This document shows positions 22,168 to 29,813 of a stretch of 64,000 bases of DNA, piece by piece. The number at the start of each line of letters is the position of its first letter. Positions within the stretch are counted from its first letter, which is position 1. Under the pieces are notes generated by a model that did not search any database, had not been told where the DNA came from, and was given only the letters and a program-made list of their open reading frames with translations. Position numbers and translations under genes: made by a program. Origin of the DNA: Gordonia sp. OPL2 (lineage in GTDB: Bacteria; Actinomycetota; Actinomycetes; Mycobacteriales; Mycobacteriaceae); contig NZ_RKME01000012.1 of the NCBI RefSeq assembly GCF_003797825.1, positions 62,001 to 126,000 on the forward strand. The letters are read 5' to 3'.

Positions 22168-23376
22168 TCAGCTGGACAGGCGTTCCGCGGCTAGCAGATC
22201 TGCGAACGTGTAGGTGCCGGTCGGGCGATCGTTCTCGCCGAGCAGATAGAGCCGTTTCACGGCGACCAGGATCGCCTCGGCGATGACGTCACGCGTCTGC
22301 GGATCGTTGAGGGTCTCGACGTCGGCACTGTTCGTGATGTATCCGACGTCGATGAGCGCGACCGGCATCCTGGTGAGGCGCAACACATCCCACGTCCGCT
22401 CGTGGGTCCGGCAATCGGACAGCGGTGTGCGGGCGGCGATCTCACGCTGGATGAAGCCGGCGAGATTGCGACCGATGGTGGAGAACGATCCGTGCGAGTT
22501 GCCGAAGTAGAACGACGCGACCCCGTTGGCCCGTTCGTTCGGATAATGACCGCACCGCAGCGCGATCATCAGATCGGCGTCGATGAGGTTCGCGACCCTG
22601 GCGCGCTCGTCATCCCCGGGGCGTCCGCGGCCGTCGTGCGAGAGAAAGGTCTCCATCCCGGCGGCGGCCATCCGGCCCTCGAGACGGGAACCCAGATCCC
22701 ACAGCACCGACGATTCGAGTTCTGCCGTTGCGCCCGTGGAGAGTTCGTGCAATCCCCCGGAACCCGGATCGATCAGGATCCGCTTCCCGCTCAGTCGCGG
22801 CCCCGAACGCCGGACGTGCTCTTCCTCGCGGATCGCGTGGGGAGACCCACCGGTGACCCGGGTGCCGAGCCGTTCGAGCGACCGAAGGGTGGACGGACCG
22901 CAGATGCCGTCGGACGACAGGCCGTACTCGCTCTGATACAGACAGACGGCGTTGTGGGTGGTCTCGCCGAAGGTGCCGTCGACCAGGCCGGTGTAGTACC
23001 CGAGATTCTGGAGGCGACCCTGCAGGGTGGCGACGTCATCGCCGACCATCGGCGCCGAGAGGCGGTACAGCAGCACGCGGGTGCCCAGTTGGTAGGACGC
23101 CTCGCGCAGTGCTCGGTAGGTCGCCGGCCCGACGATGCCGTCGGCGATCAGACCGCGTTCCTGCTGGAAGGCGCGCACGGCACGATCGCACGCGTCGTCG
23201 AAGACGGCCTCGGGCGGAGTCCAACCGCTGATCGTGCCCGAGAGGCTCTCGACGGAGGGGTCGTTCCCCGCGAGGGCGTGGGTGGCCGGGCCGGATGTCA
23301 GCATTCCGAGTCCGACGAGGATGTTCCGGATCTCGGCGACAGCCGAGCCATGATCCCCGAGGCGGAACAACGGCAT
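22168..23376 (-). CDS. cwlM: CwlM-like amidase-fold protein, predicted MurA regulator
   Basis: The 402-residue protein has two peptidoglycan-binding-like domains (about residues 1-95 and 100-172) and an amidase_3 domain (about 197-390). It has no signal peptide, so it should be cytoplasmic. In mycobacteria CwlM is phosphorylated by PknB and activates MurA, the first enzyme of peptidoglycan precursor synthesis. Active-site residues are altered: Ser206 replaces the zinc His in DPGHGG, Arg274 replaces the His of the SIHAN motif, and Asp343 replaces the catalytic Glu. This supports a regulatory rather than hydrolytic role. The ATG at 23376 has GAGGAG 7 nt upstream; an upstream extension is not believable. 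It lies next to trxA-trxB as in Mycobacteriales. Confidence 0.9.
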   Translation of the reverse strand: MPLFRLGDHGSAVAEIRNILVGLGMLTSGPATHALAGNDPSVESLSGTISGWTPPEAVFDDACDRAVRAFQQERGLIADGIVGPATYRALREASYQLGTRVLLYRLSAPMVGDDVATLQGRLQNLGYYTGLVDGTFGETTHNAVCLYQSEYGLSSDGICGPSTLRSLERLGTRVTGGSPHAIREEEHVRRSGPRLSGKRILIDPGSGGLHELSTGATAELESSVLWDLGSRLEGRMAAAGMETFLSHDGRGRPGDDERARVANLIDADLMIALRCGHYPNERANGVASFYFGNSHGSFSTIGRNLAGFIQREIAARTPLSDCRTHERTWDVLRLTRMPVALIDVGYITNSADVETLNDPQTRDVIAEAILVAVKRLYLLGENDRPTGTYTFADLLAAERLSS

Positions 23377-23498
23377 CAGCAACTCCTCGTACTGGCAGTG
23401 CGGCGGATGGGCACGGTGTGAATGTCCGGGTGATCGGTGCTCACCAGCGCACCGTCGCAATCACGGAGCATTCTCTCAGGTCACGACGGCACGACCAA

Positions 23499-23526
23499 AT
23501 GATGGCGCCACTCGGGGCGCCATCAT
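23499..23526 (-). terminator. Hairpin downstream of trxA
   Basis: ATGATGGCGCC and GGCGCCATCAT form perfect 11-bp arms around a 6-nt loop, about 60 bp past the trxA stop, followed on the minus strand by TTTGG. It separates the trxB-trxA transcript from cwlM. Confidence 0.85.
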
Positions 23527-23584
23527 CGGGTGCCCTGCGTGTGCGGGTCCACGAGATGGGCCCGCATCAGCGCAGGTGAAGAGG

Positions 23585-23923
23585 TTATGCCGGCGAACCG
23601 ACGACTCCGTCGAGCTCGCGCAGCAGGGCCGCCTTGCCCTTGGCACCGACGATCGTCTTGGTGGGCTTGCCGTCCTCGAACAGGATCATGGTCGGGATCG
23701 ACATGATCTGGAAGTCCCGCGCGATCGCCGGGTTCTCGTCGACGTCGACCTTGGCGACGGTCAGCTTGTCACCGTGGTCACGGGCGATCTCCTCGAGAAC
23801 CGGTGCCACCATGCGGCACGGCCCGCACCAGGTTGCCCAGAAGTCGACCAGGACCGGCTTGTCGGCGCCGAGAACCTGATCCTTGAAGGTCGCGTCGGTG
23901 ACGGCGACGGTGTTTGCTCCCAT
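23585..23923 (-). CDS. trxA: Thioredoxin
   Basis: The 112-residue thioredoxin reduces protein disulphides in the cytoplasm. The active site is WATWCGPCRM (about residues 29-38), with the conserved cis-proline in MSIPTMILFEDG. AAGGAGG 6 nt before the ATG is a near-perfect ribosome binding site and predicts strong translation. It lies 53 bp downstream of trxB in the same direction, so the enzyme and its reductase are made together. It corresponds in position to trxC (Rv3914). Confidence 0.98.
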   Translation of the reverse strand: MGANTVAVTDATFKDQVLGADKPVLVDFWATWCGPCRMVAPVLEEIARDHGDKLTVAKVDVDENPAIARDFQIMSIPTMILFEDGKPTKTIVGAKGKAALLRELDGVVGSPA

Positions 23924-23976
23924 GGTTGTCCTCCTTATGGACGTCGGAAGAATGTGGTGTCTGTCGAGCAGGCCGG

Positions 23977-24981
23977 TCAGGCGTTCGCCGGGGCGTCCAC
24001 GACGACGAACTCACCTTCGACGGCGGGTTCGATGTCGACATCACCCTGCTCGGCGAGCCAGCGTTCGGCGTCGATGGCCGCCGAACATCCGCTGCCGGCC
24101 GCGGTGATGGCCTGACGGTAGGTGTGGTCGACCAGGTCGCCGCAGGCGAAGACGCCGGGCAGCGAGGTGTAGGTGGTGCGACCCTGGACCTGGACGTAGC
24201 CCTCGGGATCGAGATCGATCTGTCCCCGGACCAGCTCGCTGCGCGGATCGTGACCGATGGCGACGAACATGCCGGTCACGTCGATGGTGCTCGACTCCCC
24301 CGTGGCGGTGTCGGTCAGGCCGAGGCCGGTGACCGACGTGTCGCCGAGAACCGAGGTCACCGCGGAGTTCGTCACGAACCGGATCTTCTCGTTGGCGCGG
24401 GCGCGCTCGAGCATGATCTTCGATGCGCGGAACTCGTCGCGGCGGTGCACCAGCGTCACGCTGCGGGCGAACTTGGTGAGGAACGTCGCCTCCTCCATCG
24501 CGGAATCACCACCGCCGATGACGGCGATGTCCTGATCCTTGAAGAAGAAGCCGTCGCAGGTGGCACAGGCCGAGACTCCGCGGCCCAGGAGCGTCTGCTC
24601 GTTGTCGATGCCGAGGTAGCGTGCCGCTGCGCCCATCGCCAGGATGATCGCGCGTGCGCGGTACACCTCACCGCCGACTTCGACCTCCTTGACCGGTCCG
24701 GCCAGGCGGATGGTGTCGACGTCCTCCATGCGCAGGTCGGCGCCGAAGCGGATCGCCTGCTCACGCATCTCGTCCATCAACGCCGGACCCTGGATGCCGT
24801 TCTGGAATCCGGGGAAGTTCTCCACTTCGGTGGTGGTCATCAGCGCGCCGCCGAACTGGGTGCCCTCGAAGACGATCGGAGCGAGCTCGGCGCGGGCCGC
24901 GTAGATCGCCGCGGTGTATCCGGCGGGGCCCGATCCGACGATGATCAGGTCGTGGATCTGCTGGCTGTCGTGCTGGGTCAT
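23977..24981 (-). CDS. trxB: Thioredoxin-disulphide reductase
   Basis: The 334-residue flavoprotein uses NADPH to reduce the neighbouring thioredoxin. It shows the FAD-binding [16 protein letters not shown] near residue 16, the redox centre CATCDGFFF, the NADPH-binding [13 protein letters not shown], and the C-terminal FAD motif [28 protein letters not shown] lies 4 nt before the ATG. It is placed between the anti-sigma/SigM genes and trxA, as in M. tuberculosis, where this region belongs to the oxidative-stress response. Confidence 0.98.
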   Translation of the reverse strand: MTQHDSQQIHDLIIVGSGPAGYTAAIYAARAELAPIVFEGTQFGGALMTTTEVENFPGFQNGIQGPALMDEMREQAIRFGADLRMEDVDTIRLAGPVKEVEVGGEVYRARAIILAMGAAARYLGIDNEQTLLGRGVSACATCDGFFFKDQDIAVIGGGDSAMEEATFLTKFARSVTLVHRRDEFRASKIMLERARANEKIRFVTNSAVTSVLGDTSVTGLGLTDTATGESSTIDVTGMFVAIGHDPRSELVRGQIDLDPEGYVQVQGRTTYTSLPGVFACGDLVDHTYRQAITAAGSGCSAAIDAERWLAEQGDVDIEPAVEGEFVVVDAPANA

Positions 24982-25136
24982 CCGTCCTCCGTGCTCGACG
25001 GTGCCTGGGGTGGTCCTGGGGGCACCGGTGTCTCGGCTGTCTCAACATCAGGGTAGAGGCAGATGTTCCCGGGCGACTCCAGGCGGGCCCGGGCACGTAC
25101 CGGCCGTGACCAGATCAGATGGGTCGCCGGGTGAGG

Positions 25137-26021
25137 TCAGCCACCGATCACCGTGCGGGTGATCGTGGCCGCGTTGTCCCTTCCACAGTCGAGACCGACC
25201 ACCAGGGCATCGAAACGACCGGCGACGCCGGTGGCGAACAACATGACCACCCCGCTGCGGCCGCGGATGGTGACCGGTCCGGTGCCGACGACGGCCGTCG
25301 AGGCGGGTACCCCGTTGGCCGCGATGCACTCCCGCTGGGCCGCCGCGGACGGAAACGGTGCGAACTGCTTGTTCCCGAGCGCCGACAACAGCGCGACGCT
25401 TTCGGCGGCGTCGAGGTCGACGGTCGAGGTGGCCGACGGTTGGGCCTGGATCGCCGGATCGGATCGCCCGGGCTCCGAGTTCTCGTCAGACGTTCGGAGA
25501 AGGCCGGTCGAGATCACCACGACGACGGCGATCGCGGCGGCCACGGCGACGCCACCGGCCGCCAAGAAGGCCGCCCGGCGCCCTCGGCCGGGATTCGCCC
25601 GGTTGCCACCGCCCAGCGCGACAACCCGATCATCCCCGGCCGATGACACCTCGGCGCTGATCTGATCGAGCGTCGAGCGGGTTCGCGCAGCGACATCCGG
25701 CGGCGCGGGTCGCGCAAGCGGTGGTGTGGTGCGCAGTTGCCGGGTGGTGCGGTCCAGTGCTGCCAGGATCGAGCGGGCATCGGGGTCGTCGTCGATGTGC
25801 GTCCACATGTGCTCGGCGACATCGGGGGGCACCACACCCGCATGGAGATCCGCCAGCAGTTCGGGCGAGAAGGGCGGCACGGGAAGGTCCGTCGATCCCT
25901 CGGCTGACCCGCCGCCGCCCGCCTCGGCCGCACCGTCGCCGGGCCCGGCGTGGCGACCGGTCGCGTCGTCGCGACCGGTGCCGCTCTCGCGGGGATCGTC
26001 CCCTGCTCCCGGCGGGATCAT
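25137..26021 (-). CDS. rsmA: Predicted anti-sigma-M factor (membrane protein)
   Basis: The 294-residue product has a Gly/Asp-rich start, a region near residues 48-80 (FSPELLADLHAGVVPPDVAEHMWTHIDDDPDAR) typical of the sigma-binding part of these regulators, and one membrane segment near residues 150-170. The C-terminal domain lies outside the cell. It lies 156 bp downstream of sigM, the standard place for the partner anti-sigma factor (Rv3912-like). I see no HxxxCxxC zinc motif, so it is not a classic ZAS redox sensor. Function is inferred from context and layout. Confidence 0.78.
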   Translation of the reverse strand: MIPPGAGDDPRESGTGRDDATGRHAGPGDGAAEAGGGGSAEGSTDLPVPPFSPELLADLHAGVVPPDVAEHMWTHIDDDPDARSILAALDRTTRQLRTTPPLARPAPPDVAARTRSTLDQISAEVSSAGDDRVVALGGGNRANPGRGRRAAFLAAGGVAVAAAIAVVVVISTGLLRTSDENSEPGRSDPAIQAQPSATSTVDLDAAESVALLSALGNKQFAPFPSAAAQRECIAANGVPASTAVVGTGPVTIRGRSGVVMLFATGVAGRFDALVVGLDCGRDNAATITRTVIGG

Positions 26022-26177
26022 CGTTCCACTCTCCCACTTCTCCCCCCGACCGGACCCGCCCCGCGAGGGGGAATACCGGACTCGCTCCGCGACTGATGTG
26101 CTCGATCGTCACAGTTAGGACGCACCGGGCCACGGTCCGGTTCCATCGGTGTCGCGGAGGATTCTGCCGGGTGCCCG

Positions 26178-26738
26178 TCAGGGGTCGCGAAGGTGGCCCA
26201 GGATCTGCGACAGGCGCAGCCGACCGCGTGAGCATCGACTCTTGATCGTTCCGGTGGGGACACCGAGTCGTTCGGCCGCCTCGACGACCGAGAGGCCCTC
26301 GATGTCGACGGCGACGATCGCCGCACGCTGTTCGGCGGGGAGTTCGTCGAGAGCCCGGCCGATCGACAGCGACAGGTCGACCGCGGCCATGTGATCGTGC
26401 TCGTCGGCATACTGCGCGACATCCCAGTCCGGCAGCGGCACGGTCGACCGGAGTCGATTGCGGCGGATGCGGTCGAGGCAGGCATTCACGACGATCCGAT
26501 GCAGCCAACTGGTCACCTTGGCATCGGAGCGAAACCGATCGGCCATCCGATGGGCGCTGAGCAGGGCGTCCTGGAGTGCGTCGGCCGCGTCGTCGGCATT
26601 GCCGCTCGTGCGGCAGGCCACGGCCCACAGATAGTCGTGATGGCGTTCGATGAGGGCGGAGAACGCGCCGGGATCCCCGTGCACGTGGGCGAGCAGCAGA
26701 TCCTCGTCGCTGCGCGCGTCGACGCTCCCCCGAGTCAT
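26178..26738 (-). CDS. sigM: ECF RNA polymerase sigma factor SigM
   Basis: The 186-residue protein has sigma region 2 (about residues 15-85, with ADDAADALQDALLSAHRMADRF and VTSWLHRIVVNACLDRIRR) and region 4 (about 120-178, with LPAEQRAAIVAVDIEGLSVVEAAERLGVPTGTIKSRCSRGR as the helix-turn-helix). It directs RNA polymerase to a small stress or envelope regulon. The ATG at 26738 (MTRGSVDARSDED) is the best start; an upstream extension is open but has no conserved character. Assignment to SigM rests on its place beside the anti-sigma factor, trxB and trxA. A perfect DnaA box lies 50 bp upstream. Confidence 0.9.
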   Translation of the reverse strand: MTRGSVDARSDEDLLLAHVHGDPGAFSALIERHHDYLWAVACRTSGNADDAADALQDALLSAHRMADRFRSDAKVTSWLHRIVVNACLDRIRRNRLRSTVPLPDWDVAQYADEHDHMAAVDLSLSIGRALDELPAEQRAAIVAVDIEGLSVVEAAERLGVPTGTIKSRCSRGRLRLSQILGHLRDP

Positions 26739-26788
26739 GCGCGCAACCCTAATCGACCACACGCCTCGCAGTGCCACTGACCTGCGCG

Positions 26789-26797
26789 TTGTCCACA
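26789..26797. promoter_or_regulatory. Isolated perfect DnaA box upstream of sigM
   Basis: TTGTCCACA is a perfect consensus DnaA box about 50 bp upstream of the sigM start, in the gap shared with the end of the TetR gene. A 9-mer can occur by chance in 64 kb, so significance is open. Confidence 0.45.
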
Positions 26798-26872
26798 GAA
26801 CTGGGGACACCGCCACACCTGTGGATCGGGGGTGGCGGTGGCGTCGGCGGGCGTGGCCGACCCGGTGGCCGG

Positions 26873-27565
26873 TCAGTCCAGCAGTCGCTCGTAGGCGGCG
26901 ACGAACAGCGCCACGCAGACCTCGAGGATCGCGTCCAGCTCGAAGAGGTCCGCGGGCACCCCGGCGGCCCTGTCCGAAGCGAACTCCCCCGCCGAACTCG
27001 TGTGCCAGTCGACCAGCAGCTGGGTGACCGCGCCGACGAGTCCGATGGCGGTGAGGCGTTGCGGACGCTGCGCGGGCCGGTCACCGAGTGCAAGAGTGAG
27101 GATCAGATCGGCCCAGCCGTGGATCGCGGTGAGCCGCAAACGTTCGAGATCAGGATGGACGCCGACGACCTCGACGAGCATGATCCGTGCGCGCCGGGGA
27201 TTCTCGGCGAGCGTGCGGATGAAGGCCTCCAGAGTCGCGCGGGCGACGGCGGGCGCATCCGGCGAAGCGACACCTGCTCCCCCGCGATCGGCGACATACG
27301 CCGATGCCGCCGCCACGGTCGACGACCGGGCCACCGCGACGCAGTCGTCGTACACCGCGGCCAGCAGTGCATGACGATCTGTGAACGACTCATAGAAGTA
27401 GCGCTGGGTGAGGCCGGCGTGATCGCAGATGCGTTTGATGGTGACGTTGGCGAACCCCTCCGTCCCGAACAGCTCCACGCCGGCGGCGACGAGGTCGGCA
27501 CGACGCCGCGCCCGGCGTTCGTCCGCGTCGGCTCCCCCATAGCGGCGGCCTTCGGGCGTGGACAC
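26873..27565 (-). CDS. TetR family transcriptional regulator
   Basis: The 230-residue product has an N-terminal helix-turn-helix (about residues 20-66: RADLVAAGVELFGTEGFANVTIKRICDHAGLTQRYFYESF) and a C-terminal ligand-binding domain whose ligand cannot be told. AAGGAG lies 9 nt before the GTG start. It is divergent from the sterol-desaturase-like gene, and two near-identical 22-bp palindromes fill the gap. It most likely represses that gene and itself. The sequence SDRAAGVPADLFELDAI near the C-terminus is typical of TetR regulators of lipid-related genes in Mycobacteriales, but that is only a hint. Confidence 0.92.
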   Translation of the reverse strand: MSTPEGRRYGGADADERRARRRADLVAAGVELFGTEGFANVTIKRICDHAGLTQRYFYESFTDRHALLAAVYDDCVAVARSSTVAAASAYVADRGGAGVASPDAPAVARATLEAFIRTLAENPRRARIMLVEVVGVHPDLERLRLTAIHGWADLILTLALGDRPAQRPQRLTAIGLVGAVTQLLVDWHTSSAGEFASDRAAGVPADLFELDAILEVCVALFVAAYERLLD

Positions 27566-27640
27566 TCGTTCGGCTCCTTCGGTGTCGTCGGCGGCAGGTC
27601 CGTGCAGGTCGCAGCGATGGCGGGCCTTTACAGGACTCTA

Positions 27641-27693
27641 TCTGACACGCTATCGTGTCAGAAATCTTCGATCTGACATGTTGCCGTGTCAGA
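27641..27693. promoter_or_regulatory. Two tandem TetR operators
   Basis: Palindrome 1 at 27641-27662 is TCTGACACG-N4-CGTGTCAGA with perfect 9-bp arms. Palindrome 2 at 27672-27693 is TCTGACATG-N4-CGTGTCAGA with one mismatch. Centres are 31 bp apart, about three helical turns, so dimers would bind the same face. They lie between the divergent TetR and sterol-desaturase genes; palindrome 2 ends 20 bp before the latter's start. Confidence 0.92.
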
Positions 27694-27713
27694 TGGCGGG
27701 CAGGAGAACCGAG

Positions 27714-28682
27714 ATGCTGGACTTCCTTCCGGAGGCGATGCGTGAACCGACCGTGGTCGCGATCCCCTTCTTCGTGACGATGGTCGCGCTGGAGTGGCTG
27801 GCCGCGTGGAAGCTCGACCACACCGACGCCGAACGCCCGTCGTCGCGCGCCGACGGCACGCTCTCGGAACGCGGCTCGTACAACATCCGGGACTCGCGTG
27901 CGAGCCTGCTGATGGGGCTGGTCTCGATCGCGACCAGTGCAGGATGGAAAGCGCTTGCACTGCTGGCCTACTCGGCGATCTTTGCCTACCTCGCCCCATG
28001 GCAGCTACCGGAGAGTGCCTGGTACAGCTGGGTGATCGCCTTCGTCGGCCTGGATTTCCTGTTCTACTGGGAGCACCGGATCGCGCATCGCGTGCGGTTG
28101 GTCTGGGCCACCCATCAGGCCCACCATTCCAGCGAGTACTTCAATTTCACGACGGCGCTGCGACAGAAGTGGAACAACAGTGCCGGAATTCTCATGTGGT
28201 TGCCGCTGCCGCTGCTCGGTGTCCCGCCGGCCCTGGTGTTCGCGGCGTACTCCCTGAATCTGATCTACCAGTTCTGGATTCACACCGAGCACATCGGAAA
28301 GCTCTGGGCTCCGGTGGAATTCGTGTTCAACACCCCCTCCCATCACCGGGTGCACCACGGAAGCGACGCCGACTACCTCGACCGCAACTACGGCGGCACC
28401 TTCATCATCTGGGACCGGATGTTCGGCACCTTTGCGCCCGAGACGCATCGCCCGACCTATGGCCTGACGAAACCCGTGGAGACGTACAACATCTGGCGGT
28501 TGCAGACTCATGAGTACGCTGCGATCGCGCGCGAGGTGAGACATGCCCGCGGCCTGCGTACCCGTCTCGGCCTGGTGTTCGGCCCGCCGGGGTGGGCACC
28601 GGCGAGCGCGACTCGCGGGGAGCACGGTCCTCACCTCACGGGCAGTGTGGTCACCGTGTCCGACGACAGCAGCAAGGTGTAG
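27714..28682 (+). CDS. Sterol desaturase / fatty acid hydroxylase family membrane enzyme
   Basis: The 322-residue protein is a membrane di-iron oxygenase of the fatty acid hydroxylase superfamily. It has the three histidine clusters: HRIAH, HQAHH (about residues 120-140) and NTPSHHRVHHG (about 205-215). Four or five hydrophobic segments surround them, and VEFVFNTPSHHRVHHGSDADYLDRNYGG matches the family's most conserved block. The substrate is unknown: a sterol, fatty acid or carotenoid are possible. AGGAGA lies 6 nt before the ATG at 27714. Expression is probably set by the adjacent TetR through the paired operators. Its last 52 bp overlap the convergent hydrolase gene. Confidence 0.9.
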   Translation: MLDFLPEAMREPTVVAIPFFVTMVALEWLAAWKLDHTDAERPSSRADGTLSERGSYNIRDSRASLLMGLVSIATSAGWKALALLAYSAIFAYLAPWQLPESAWYSWVIAFVGLDFLFYWEHRIAHRVRLVWATHQAHHSSEYFNFTTALRQKWNNSAGILMWLPLPLLGVPPALVFAAYSLNLIYQFWIHTEHIGKLWAPVEFVFNTPSHHRVHHGSDADYLDRNYGGTFIIWDRMFGTFAPETHRPTYGLTKPVETYNIWRLQTHEYAAIAREVRHARGLRTRLGLVFGPPGWAPASATRGEHGPHLTGSVVTVSDDSSKV

Positions 28683-29623
28683 TAACTGCCGCCCGGGTAG
28701 TAGGCGGCCGTGCGTCGGCCGGAGAAGAGGTCGGCGGTCCAGTGGGCGGCGAGCCGCCGCAGCACCCGGCCGTTGCGTGACCGGGGTGCGGCGAACTCGG
28801 AAGCGATGCCGATGAGGTCCGTCGAGTCGCCTTCGACGTCGATGTGGATGCCGGTGGTCAGAGCGACTCCCAGGAAGTCCTGCCGGGTCGTCCGCTCGAT
28901 CCACCGCACACCCTGACCGAAGGTGTTCGACAGCGAGGGTTGTGAGGCGATGACCCGGATGGGCAGTCCGGCCTTGCCGAGGTCGCGCGCCGAATTGTGA
29001 AAGTTGTTCCCCAGGAACGAGTTCACCGGATCGAACAGCATGAGTCCCCGAAGCCGAGGGTAGTCGGACGGGTCCCCCGTACGCACGGCGTCGGCAGCGG
29101 TGAGTGCGAACTCCCCACCCGCGGAATGCCCCGAGAAGACGAGACTGTCCGGCACCCTAGGCGCGGGCCGTCCGGAGACCCGCGCCGCTGCCGACAGGCT
29201 CTGTTCCACCGCGCTGTGCGGCCGGTGACCCTGCGCGAAGGTGAGTGCCAGGGAGCGGATGAAATCTGTGTTGTCCGTGGCGTTGAAGGCGACGCCGCAC
29301 CCCGAGACACTCACCGAGTCGAGGGAGGTGGCCGCGACGAGAAGACCGCTGTCGGCATACGACGACGCGAGGACTCGTAGATTGTCGGCCGTGCGGGCGA
29401 AACCGTGCTGGAGCCAGATGAGACCGGTGGGGTTACCTGTCGGGATGTACCAACGTACCGGGACCGACGTCGGTCGGTGGTCACAGGTCGTCGCCAGTGT
29501 CGACGTGGCGACGGTGTGATTGCCTGCTGCCCAGGCGTTTCCGGTATGTCCAGACACCAGGGCGGCAGCCGCTGCGCACAGCGTGGCGACGAGGGTGACG
29601 ATGACGCGTGCGAGGCGTGCCAT
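28631..29623 (-). CDS. Secreted alpha/beta hydrolase
   Basis: The 330-residue product begins with a signal peptide (MARLARVIVTLVATLCAAAAALVSG, cut near residue 33 after AWA). The nucleophile elbow is GHSAGG (about residue 170), preceded by the oxyanion region WLQHGFARTADN. Asp and His candidates lie further on, for example FDPVN and GIHIDVEG. It probably hydrolyses an ester or lipid outside the cytoplasm. AGGGGA lies 6 nt before the ATG. The gene is convergent with the sterol-desaturase-like gene and overlaps it by 52 bp; a shared lipid substrate is possible but unproven. Confidence 0.82.
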   Translation of the reverse strand: MARLARVIVTLVATLCAAAAALVSGHTGNAWAAGNHTVATSTLATTCDHRPTSVPVRWYIPTGNPTGLIWLQHGFARTADNLRVLASSYADSGLLVAATSLDSVSVSGCGVAFNATDNTDFIRSLALTFAQGHRPHSAVEQSLSAAARVSGRPAPRVPDSLVFSGHSAGGEFALTAADAVRTGDPSDYPRLRGLMLFDPVNSFLGNNFHNSARDLGKAGLPIRVIASQPSLSNTFGQGVRWIERTTRQDFLGVALTTGIHIDVEGDSTDLIGIASEFAAPRSRNGRVLRRLAAHWTADLFSGRRTAAYYPGGSYYTLLLSSDTVTTLPVR

Positions 29624-29813
29624 GTCGATCCCCTACTCCGAGTTCATCGACGTGGGGGTGGCTCGGGCGAGGATGGCGCCGCCCGCCATGCCCACGGAAC
29701 CGACCGCATGGCAGCCGACGGGGGCAGCGGTCAGGAGGTCCCGGGTGCCGGACGGCGGCGGGGGTGTGGCAGGTCGGCGGCGGATGAGCACATCTATGTG
29801 TACCCCTCCGGTG

